Assembly: GCF_019279795.1 (NCBI RefSeq)
Contig: NC_056725.1
Location: 1,749,856,916 to 1,749,920,915 of the forward strand
Reading direction: 5' to 3'
From: Protopterus annectens
Lineage: Eukaryota > Chordata > Ceratodontiformes > Protopteridae
DNA: 64,000 bases
Part shown: positions 55,541-64,000 of the stretch, one piece after another
How the letters are laid out: the number at the start of each line of letters is the position of its first letter
Numbering within the stretch: the stretch's first letter is position 1
Notes under the pieces: generated by a model
The model's input: the letters and a program-made list of their open reading frames with translations, nothing else
The model's database searches: none
Told to the model about the DNA's origin: nothing
Made by a program: the position numbers and the translations under genes

Positions 55541-57030
55541 GAATACAAGACAGTATTATGATATGAAAAGGAAATATTTAAAAAATCAAGAAAAATAAGA
55601 CATTACTGTTTAAGCAGAGATATTTATATGGGGTGTTTGCATATTGGGTAACATAGTAAAGGAGGATATAAGTATAATGAAAGAAATGAACAATGTAAAT
55701 GGAGAGGCAAAAATAACATGAGAACAATTTATGAGCATGGTGGTACAGCATGTAGAAAATATGTATAAGAATAAAAAGAAAGAAAATAAGACAGAATGGA
55801 AAGTAAAAAAAATCAAAAATGTGTTATGGAAGAATTCAAAAAAGAAATTACTATTAGTGAACTGGATGAAGCACTTAGGAAAGTAGATGTTGATTCAGTC
55901 TGAGGTCCAGATGGTATAGGGTATGAAATTTACACAAAATTAAGGGATTGGCAAAGAGAGTGTTTAGTAAGTATTTTGAATGAATGGTTGAAAGAAGGGT
56001 TTGTTTATGAAGAGTTATGTACTGGCATATTAAAATTTATATGGAAAAAGGTGAAAAGAACGCAACAAAAAACTGGAGACTTATCACATTAAATAATACA
56101 GATTATACATTTTTGTATCAGAACACTACAGAGGAGAATGGACGAAAGGATGACAGACATTATGGAAGAAAGTATATATGGTACAAAATATAAGGGCTGT
56201 CTGGAATTATTTTGGCGGTTTGAGAAATTATGGATGAAATTATAAGCAAATGGGTATATGTGAAACTTAATGGTTGTTGACATTAGTAAGGCATTTGATA
56301 CAGCAGGACATGATACTTTTTGGGATGTTATGGAAAAGTATGGAAAAGGTAATAGAATAGGAGAGTGTGTAAGTCAGCATATCAAAATAATAGTGTTAGT
56401 GAACGGGTCGCTAAGTGAAGAAATATGCAAGACCTGTGGTATAAGATTTAGTAATGAATGTGATAGTGAGTGAAGTAGATTATAAAATGAAAAATGTTAG
56501 ATATGTGATGCAAAAGAAAGTGGTGATTCCAGCAGTTTTGACATATGCAGATGATACAGTTGTAGTTGCTAAGAATAAAATATGGATAACGGAAGTATTA
56601 GGTTATTTGAATGGATGTTTAAAGAAAATGGGAATGACATTGAATAAAGGTAAAAATAAGGGTTTTGCAGTGTATTTTTTACTGAATGAAGTAAAGTGTC
56701 TTTGTTAGAGATAAGATTTGGGAAAATGATGCATCTGTGATGCAATGAGGTTTGATAAAATAAATGCTAGAAATATGTCTTATGTGGAGGAGTTATAGAT
56801 TAGCATTCAGAAAAAAAGTTTATCTGGTGAATTATGTTTTAATGAGAAACTAGCATATATGTCAGATGTTTATATGATCCTGGAAAATATTAAAAGCAAT
56901 TGTGCAGTTAGTGTTTCTTTTGTGAAAAGAAGTGTCTTGTATATGAATGAAGATGAAGGGGGCTTGGGATTATTAAATCCAATTGTTTATTATGCTTCTT
57001 TATACTTGTATAAAGTATTAAAATGGTAAA
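55541..57030 (+). pseudogene. Tx1/L1-like LINE ORF2, reverse transcriptase
   Basis: Mixed frames. KNWRLITLNNTDY (about 56070-56105) corresponds to NWRPITLLNxDYK. The motif A region VDISKAFDTAGHDTFWDVM lies at 56278-56334 in the open segment 56270-56473. VLTYADDTVVVAKN (about 56536-56577) is motif C with an intact Asp pair, within the open segment 56454-56708, followed by KKMGMTLNKGKNKG. A later block SVSFVKRSVLYMNEDEGGLGLLNP (about 56910-56982) matches the GGLGL motif of the RT C-terminal region. The 3' end is not defined; A-rich sequence at 57055-57110 could be the tail. Several stops and shifts. Confidence 0.7.
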
Positions 57031-57361
57031 TGAATACAATGAAAAAAAGAATAGTGAAAATGTTTAAATATAAGTACAAAAATGTGGGGAGATGAGAATA
57101 AAAAAAGACATAAATATTCTCAAGATTCAATAAACTCGATGTAGGAGTTTGCGTGTGTGCACTGTGAGCAGCAGTGCTCATTGCATATTCATGCCGTGCA
57201 CCATGTTTAAATGTAAATAAGTGAGGTTCCATGGCTGGCAAAAGTGTTTTCGGCTAGGAAACCATGTAAGCAAACATGGATAGCACTCATGTTTAAATCA
57301 GAGCACTGAAGGCCCACAGTTTTGCACAGAATGCCACAATGATAACCAGGGCTTCACAGAT

Positions 57362-57648
57362 AGCTTTCAATTTCTTAGTGCAAGACATCTGGACAAAGGC
57401 CAACATAATGTGGGGACAATAACCCAGAACTAGGGACATATATGACATATTTGCCCTATAGAAATGTGCAAGAATAACTAGGGGTTTGCATTAAAATACA
57501 TGTTCTGAAGGAGTGGACGTCTGAAACTCAAATGTATTTAATTATTGAGTTACATCAGTCCTGAGATCATCCCAGAGATATGGCAGAAAGCCACAAATTT
57601 AATAAGTAACACAGCTGTACATTCCATTAAAATCTGGACAGTTGAGAG
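57362..57648. mobile_element. Diverged hAT-like MITE, relative of 31613-31927
   Basis: The right end ATCTGGACAGTTGAGAGGTA matches the 31.9-kb MITE right end almost exactly. The left end TTTCAATTTCTTAGTGCAAG then ATCTGGACAA matches its left subterminal part. The middle (AAACTCAAATGTATTTAATT) also aligns with AAGTCAAATGTCTTTCATT at about 31775. The left terminal bases are too diverged to find a TSD. Confidence 0.65.
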
Positions 57649-58437
57649 GTATGATATGGTTCAAACACAGTACAGGACAGTGTATCTACAGTGCAGAGTC
57701 CCATTCCTGGCATTCTGTACTGAAGTTGTGTAAGTGATATGTATTGCCATGTAAAATAAACACTCAAGGGAAGTGTGTGTATTAAATAGGGACACAGATG
57801 AATTGTAGGAATGAACAAAGGGAAAGAGGGCAGGTGAAACAACTTAATGTACGGTAGATGAGGACATGTCAATAGAAGATGGTTGTAACAGCAACACCAA
57901 TCACATATCAATATGGTACAGTAGGGACTGCACAGTGAAAATGTGCATTATGTGACTGTCACACAAGGTGACATAACAATGGGGAGGATATCACTGTGAG
58001 ATAATCATCTTTACATGAATAATGCAGAGGACATCTATCAGTGATCTGATATACAATTGGGGTAGGGTGCATATTGTGAAGCTGAACAAACTGATTTGCC
58101 TGAATATGAGTGTAATCTCAGCAGAGGTCTCCAGCAAGTGGGACACAGGTAAAGGCTCATGGACAACATTAGAAGATGCAACCACAATCATGCGCAATAT
58201 CAGAATACCGCCAGTAATCCCATGCCTCTGACATATCACATGTGATTTAGAGTGATCTGAGATGATTCTGCACAAAGACACTTGTACAACTATTATGACA
58301 CGTCCAAACTCTATGAGAGTAGCCATGCACACTGTCCTGGGACTGTAACATCTGCTGTAGGTATTAGGAGGGACAGTGCTAAACCTGTATGCAACATTAT
58401 GAGCAATACAGGCTAGCTGACTGGTGTGCATAGCTTA

Positions 58438-58504
<67 letters not shown>
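58438..58504. repeat. (AT)n microsatellite
   Basis: A nearly pure AT dinucleotide run of about 65 bases. It is capable of cruciform extrusion and is a likely length-variable site. Confidence 0.97.
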
Positions 58505-58508
<4 letters not shown>

Positions 58509-58759
58509 CAATTCACGCTGTAACAAAAGCTATCCATGCCATTAATGTTGTTAAACACCTATGTATGTACTGTGTGCATCACCAGGACAGGTAGCACACA
58601 TGCATCTGGTATAACAACTTGATGGAGGTTCTGCACAATTAGACAGTAATGTTTATGCCCCCCACAACCCTCTATACCAACTCTGAGATTGCTCAACATT
58701 GGACAAAAGGGCAAAATCCGCATAATGGCCAAGGGAATTCTTTCCCTGCATTAAATCGG

Positions 58760-59700
58760 CCATTCACGGGTTTTTGCTTTCGGTATTACCAGGTCGATGT
58801 TTAGTATTTGATAACCTAAATGTTCTATTTGGTAATATAGACCTGTGGAAGATGTGTAGGTAGGTACATGAAGAAGGGTGCATTGTACTCAGTTACTAGT
58901 GTGATAAAGGCTGGGAACTATAAAAGTATTATGGCCTCTGATGTGGATGTCCTTCACATACTCACTACTTGTGTTGCATTCAAGGGAGTAGTCACCACTG
59001 TGACCACATGCTGGTTGATGTTCCACTTACCAGGACACAGATCACATACCTATTGGTCTGATTATAGGCTGTGATGTCCACATTATATTTGGGTTGTGTG
59101 TTTGTTTTACTGATGTAACAAATCCCATCATGTTTTCTTGTCATTGCAGATGCTGTCATGGCTGTGGCAGCAATCTTTGGTGTGTGTTGGTACTGTCTGT
59201 ATTAGACTAATATCACAGTTGGTTTCAATGATTGCCCACAATCTGTAGTCCTTCAGGCAGCTGTTTGAACACAGGATGTGTCTGCCATCTGTGATGTCCA
59301 TTACTTAAATAGTGGACAGGAAATTGCCCAGTAGACAGCCCTGATGTACAGACCTGATCAATTGGACCTGATATAAAGGTCACTTCACACATTTCAACAT
59401 ACTTAAATGACATGTATGTGATCCGCTGGTCTACTCACTTGGTGATATAGCTGTTTATGGCCACATCCAACAGTGCTGATTGAATACCTCAGTGTGGATT
59501 TGTGTCAAATGCCTTGGCCTGGTCAAGTTCAACAGGCTGATAGTGTTGTCATCATGCATACCCTTAATGACCTCTTTGAGGACATCTATCAGATCTAACA
59601 GACATGATATAGCATTGACAACTCACACAGGTCTGTTGCACACAGCCAGGATATTGCTAATGTCCATTTAGTAGAGGTCCATGATGACATGTTGGTCTAC
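58760..59700 (-). pseudogene. CR1/Rex1-like LINE RT, highly decayed (copy 1)
   Basis: On the minus strand, mixed frames give AKAFDTNPH-like sequence (motif A, about 59515-59490) and INSYITKxVDQRITYMSF (about 59460-59400). GLSTGQFPVHYL (59340-59305), KWNINQHVVTVVTT (about 59025-58985) and VTEYNAPFFMYLPTHLPQ (about 58900-58850) follow. These follow the order of the less decayed copy at 62.17-63.48 kb (INPYITRW, VDSNLHFNHYVSIVV, INEYNAPFCLYLIRHLLQ). No segment remains functional. Confidence 0.6.
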
Positions 59701-59929
59701 CTTACAGTTGAGGAGAGTCAGGATGTGTCTATATATGCATGCATCAGGTGCTGTCTTCCCCAACTCAAATGGATGCATGTTAATGTACACCCTTCTACAG
59801 GAACATAGGCCATGTGGAGGGTGTGTTGAAGTGTATATTCAACCGTATCAGGCAGGTGTATGTGCTGAGTCACACCATAGATGATCTGTGATGTCACAGC
59901 CCATTTATTCTGTGTAATAGGCCTGGATG

Positions 59930-60960
59930 AAGGTAAAACCATGCATACTGCCTATCTTGATCTGGCCTAGGGTTTTTTTCACAACCCCCCACTCAGGTAT
60001 CATTCAGAAACTCTCCCAGCTAGGGATTAACCCTTACATCACTAGATGGGTACCCAAGTGGCTCACAGACAGAACACACACTGTGAAAGTTGGTGAATCA
60101 ACCTGTACCAGTAGAGCTGTCACCACTGGCGTACCCTAGGGATCTGTGCTTGGCCCTTTACTGCTTGGACTCTATTTCTCGACAGCTCAGGCTAAAGTAT
60201 ATGGCCTTTGGCTTACCAAGCTTGCTGATTTTTGCATATTGGGTTGGGAGGGTGACCTAATGGTTAAGGTGTTTGCCTTACAAACACAAGGTGCAGGGTT
60301 TGAATCTCACAAGGGATAATTGGCTAGGCTTAAAAAATGGCTCGCAAGGGCAGTTAGCTTAGTACTGATCTATGAACCTATGAATCACTGAGTCCACTAA
60401 TAATGATATACTACAGGAGGTGCTGACACAGGCAAATGATTGGTGACAAAGCCATATGATCTACAAATAAATCCAGAAATTTGTCTTTATTTTGTCCTTC
60501 TAAAAAGTGGAATTCCTTGCTAATTACAGCATTGACAACAGTCCTACTATGCTGACACCTAATGATGCAAGCACTGGGAACACATGTAGATAATCTGAAC
60601 ATCAGCCCCCAAGTATCCACACTGGTATTGAAAGCCTATGTTATGCACATCTTAAGTCATACCATCATATCCAGATCTTAGGATTGTATGACAGCACTGT
60701 ACTCAAACCTCATCAGAACACTAATAGAGTATAATGCTCTCTTTTGCATGCTCCTCACCAGACACATGCAGCAGCTGGAGAGACCACATGAGTTTCTCAC
60801 CAAGAAAACATAGAGCCTACAAACCATGCCATGATGTATGTAAATAGACTGAAAGCCATGTCACTGTAATCTGTATCATATAAGATGAGGTGACTTCTGC
60901 CTGGCCTCCAGGATAGTCTCTGACTTTGCCTTTGTGGGAATAGTGTAAATCAGATATAGT
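59930..60960 (+). pseudogene. CR1/Rex1-like LINE RT (copy 2), SINE-interrupted
   Basis: The plus-strand frame at 59927-60139 reads ILIWPRVFFTTPHSGIIQKL where LDLAKAFDTxPHSGII is expected, so motif A is damaged. SQLGINPYITRWVPKWLTDR, HTVKVGESTCTSRAVTTGVP, then (past a stop) GSVLGPLL (motif B) follow. The stop codon falls within the PQGS motif. After YGLWLTKLADFCIL (motif C region, ADFC instead of ADDC; about 60195-60240) a SINE intervenes. LQEVLTQANDW resumes at about 60415-60447. Later scraps of the C-terminus (NHAMMYVNRLKAMSL) are visible near 60825-60870. Confidence 0.68.
60241..60385 (+). mobile_element. tRNA-derived SINE sharing the CR1-like LINE tail
   Basis: The head GTGACCTAATGGTTAAGGTG (A-box) is followed by TTGCCTTACAAACACAAGG and the B-box GGGTTTGAATCTC; both promoter boxes are good. 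The body is short (GGCTAGGCTTAAAAAATGGC) and the 3' end is CTATGAACCTATGAATC. That tail equals the 3' end of the CR1/Rex1-like LINE at 62.17 kb, pointing to use of that LINE's RT. It lies inside copy 2 of that LINE family, at the RT catalytic motif. This is a different SINE family from the 30- and 40-kb copies. Confidence 0.8.
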
Positions 60961-61305
60961 TGATGACATCAGTAGTGTCTGAGGAAAAGGAAAATATGGT
61001 GATAGCAGTGTCCCACATGCTGGTTTAAAGGTCTCTCTGTAATGTCAAGCAAAAACACCCCCCCCACACACACACACACACACGGGTGAGTGCACAGTGG
61101 ACTGCAGTGAGAATAGGACCCCTACCTAAGTATGCAGACTACAGACCTCTGTATTTAAGGAAAGTGCCACAGCTCAAGTCTGACTTGGAGTGTCTCAAAG
61201 AATGCTTTATAGCTGATGATATCAGCAGTGTCTGTTGAGGAGAATATGATAATATTGTCCCACATGCTAGTGTAAAAGGCTCTCTGTGATATCAAGCAAG
61301 AGCAC

Positions 61306-61418
<113 letters not shown>

Positions 61419-61927
61419 CAGTGAGAATAGAACCCTTACCTATGTACACAGGCAACAGAACTCAGTCTTACTTTTACAAGACTGCAGGTGAACTTATAGT
61501 GGATGACATCAACAGGGCATGTTGGAGAGAAGATATTGGGAGGCCTGCATGAAATGGATGTGTAAGCCTGTGCAAATATCAAAATACTGTCAATCCATGG
61601 GTTTGGAGTGGTAACTGTAGGATACACACTTCTGCTCTTTTGACTAGACACACACACACTTGACTGAAGTGAGAACAGAACTCTACCTATCTAAGTACAC
61701 AGACTACAGAACTCAGTACTTTATGCAAGCACCACTGAACAAGTCTTACTTTTACAAGACTGCAGGTGAACTTATAGTGGATGACATCAGCAGGGCATGT
61801 TGGAGAGAAGGTGTCAGGAGGCCTGCATGAAATGGATGTGTAGGCATGTGCAAGTATCAAAATACTGTCAATCCATGGGTTTGGAGTGGTAACTGTAGGA
61901 TACACACTTCTGTTCTTTTTGCTAGAA

Positions 61928-61928
<1 letters not shown>

Positions 61929-62003
<75 letters not shown>
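61929..62003. repeat. (CA)n microsatellite, second tract
   Basis: About 75 bases of CA at the equivalent position of the next tandem unit; shorter tracts lie at about 61068-61083 and 61648-61660. Confidence 0.97.
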
Positions 62004-62005
<2 letters not shown>

Positions 62006-62174
62006 GACTGCAGTTGGAACAGAACCCCTACCTATCTAAGTACACAGACTACAGAACTCAGTACTTCATGCATGCGCCATGGCACAAGTCTGACTTTTAC
62101 AAGACTGCAGGTCAACTTATAGCTGATGACATCAGCAGGCATGTTGGAGAGAAGCTGCAGGGAGGCATGCATAG

Positions 62175-63480
62175 TTTCACAGCTTCATAGGTTCATAGGA
62201 GGTTACTAGCCTAATGGCCCTAGGGCATTTATAAACCTAACCATGTAAAAACACAAGTACCCTTATTAAGCATAGTTAGATGGTCATTGTTAGCAGAGCA
62301 ATTATGTTATCAGCACCGAATGGTGCCGTCTATGAGAGACATAGGTCTCACCTCAGGGGTGAATTTAAAATCACCCATACAGTTGTCAAGGTTGTGCTTG
62401 AATCGGGTCATTGAGGAGCACTGCTTCATAGGCAGTGGGTGCCTATTACAGAGGAGTGGCAATCACTGGGAGGTATATCTGTCTCTTCAGCATGATCTGT
62501 TTATGTCACAGGCTAGGCTGAGGTCCATGGAGCAAGTTATTCTTGTCCAGTTTGATTTGCAGATGTCCAGCATTTTCAGTAGGGCAGGGTCTGAGACTGC
62601 TCTATAGGCCAGGCATAGGTAGCTGTCAGCAGCCTACATGATACTGAGTATAGTGACTGGTCTTTCAGTCTTTCCATGTATGCCATGTTTTGGAGGCCCT
62701 GGATTCTCCCAATCACAATCTTCTGTGTTTTCTCCAGTTGCAGTAGGTGTCTGATGAGGTACAGACAGAAGGGAGCATTGTACTCATTTATTGGTCTGAT
62801 AAGGGTAGAGTACAGCAGAGGTATGTCCTCCCTGGTCTTGGATGTGATGGCCTTATTTATGAGGTGTGCAATGTAGAATGTGTGTCTCACCACTATGGAC
62901 ACATAGTGATTGAAGTGCAGATTGCTATCAACATGAGCTCCCAAGTCTCACAACACTGTGTTAGAGCTTAGAGGGGTGCTATGTATATCATAATTAGCAG
63001 GGGTACTTCATTGCCAAAGGGGACAATGAGACATTTCTTTCTTTAAGGCTCAGTCCATGAGTTTGGCACCAATCATTTGTCTGTGTCAGCCCCTTCTGTA
63101 ACATGTTAACATAGTTGGGGGACTCTACGTGACTCCATCCAGTTGACAGTCATCTGCAAACTTGGTAATTCACAGGCCATCTACCTTTGCCTGGACTTCA
63201 GAGAAATAGTTTCCAAACAGTTGAGGGCACAGCACAGATCCTTGTGCTATTCCACTGGTAAGTGGTCTAGTGGTGAAGGTGCAGTCCCCTACTTTGACAG
63301 TGTGTGTTCTGTTGGTGACCCTGTTGATTATCCATCTAGTAATTTATGGGTTAATGCCCAGCTGGGAGACTTTTCTCTCTGATACCTGAATGGGGGATAG
63401 TGCCAAAGGCCTTGGATAACTCAACATAGGTGGTGTTTCCTGTTATCCCTCATCCAGGTCTTTGGGGTCAGTATCAAAGA
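62175..63480 (-). pseudogene. CR1/Rex1-like LINE, RT and 3' end (copy 3, best preserved)
   Basis: Read on the minus strand from about 63480. A motif-A-distal region SQLGINPxITRWIINRVTNR (about 63370-63305) is followed by HTVKVGDCTFTTRPLTSGI (about 63305-63250), a QGSV-type motif B and ITKFADDCQLDG (about 63170-63135) with the Asp pair intact. The open segment 62944-62576 (122 codons) gives VDSNLHFNHYVSIVVRHTFY, INEYNAPFCLYLIRHLLQ and IQGLQNMAYMERLKDQSLYS. The C-terminus continues ALLKMLDI..NWTR to about 62330 in shifted frames. The 3' end has GGCCATTAGGCTAGTAACC and CTATGAACCTATGAA. The clade is inferred from the RT sequence. Confidence 0.8.
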
Positions 63481-64000
63481 AGTCCACTGGGTTTAATAAA
63501 CAAAATATGCCCTTAACAAAACCAAAATGGGTCAAGTCAAGTGTATTGAAATTCACCTATTTCCCTGTGGATAAGGTCCATGCTGATTCCTTCCTTAGCT
63601 TTGCAGATAAATCTTTTTAGGCTCATGGGTCAATAGGTATAGTTCTGCATGTTGCCAGATTGATATGCATTGCATATCACATAACATTTGATATTAATTT
63701 CTGTAGTGTAGGTTTTATATATATGTGGAAATAGTACTGAGACACCAGGGTTGCAGTGCTTGGGGGGACGCAACATATGGCTGTATTGTAAATATGTGTC
63801 ATATTGTTAGATAGGGCTTTCCATTTGTTATGTTTCCACATGTAATTTCATATCATAGATGGGAAATAGATAGTAAACAGCAGTAATATGTAATAATATT
63901 TACTTTTCCATAGCGAGGTGAGCCGCATGTTTGTGTGACAGCTGGCAAAGTGCACATGTGAGATATACATTTTCAATACTTTCCATGTTTTTGCATAGTA
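63481..64000. other. Window end, unrecognised
   Basis: AT-rich sequence with short ORFs only. The first ~60 bases may still belong to the CR1-like LINE. Nothing further is supported. Confidence 0.4.

Noticed and set aside
60241..60310. Functional tRNA gene
   Set aside because: A and B boxes are present but the cloverleaf is not continued and the sequence runs into a SINE tail.

Overview
The window is repeat-dominated vertebrate nuclear DNA. I recognise no host exon, tRNA gene or rRNA gene. Almost everything identifiable is a transposable element or a tandem array. These include L1 and Tx1/L1-like LINEs, an R2/R4-type LINE with a restriction-like endonuclease, CR1/Rex1-like and L2-like LINEs, Penelope-like elements (PLEs) with GIY-YIG endonucleases and hammerhead-type ribozyme motifs, tRNA-derived SINEs, hAT-like DNA elements and long minisatellites. 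This mixture, with AT-rich L1s, argues against mammals and birds. It fits a large-genome aquatic or basal vertebrate such as a lungfish, amphibian, bichir/reedfish or cartilaginous fish. The species cannot be fixed from the sequence alone, and the direction of any host gene is unknown.

Region by region. 1-10.74 kb is a three-level nest. An old PLE (1-423 and 10157-~10740) was split by an almost complete L1 (438-10156, 14-bp target-site duplication, TSD). That L1 was itself split by a 5'-truncated PLE (5902-6772, 13-bp TSD). 10.76-19.39 kb is a second, degenerate L1 interrupted by an R4-like LINE (about 12816-18259) that carries a 23-residue tandem repeat; the flanks show a 71-72 bp duplication. 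19.4-28.0 kb is mostly unrecognised sequence with GATA-type microsatellites and a 48-bp minisatellite (25.6-26.6 kb). 28.0-28.4 kb holds two SINE-like sequences head to head. 29.23-30.75 kb is a PLE with an inverted 5' piece and two nested SINEs. A 315-bp hAT-like MITE lies at 31.6 kb.

33.4-37.4 kb is a CR1/Jockey-like LINE whose endonuclease and RT parts are separated by a 33-bp minisatellite that was later hit by a foldback MITE. 37.6-40.65 kb is a tandem segmental duplication of L1, L2 and hAT debris. 43.85-48.54 kb is the best-preserved PLE: a sense copy preceded by a long inverted copy of its own 3' half, with an 18-bp TSD. 51.8-57.0 kb is a Tx1/L1-like LINE split exactly at its endonuclease start by a 2.3-kb non-autonomous hAT. 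57.4-63.5 kb holds MITE, AT, CA and CR1-like debris, including a SINE that shares its 3' tail with the CR1-like LINE.

None of the coding regions is intact, so there is no operon-like cooperation to describe. What the window records is an order of events: which element landed in which, read from TSDs and interrupted reading frames. The points most worth follow-up are the repeated hammerhead motifs in independently inserted PLEs, the recurrent head-inverted PLE architecture, the long duplication flanking the R4-like element, and frame-preserving minisatellites growing inside retrotransposons. I did not find anything I can defend as an entirely new biological system.
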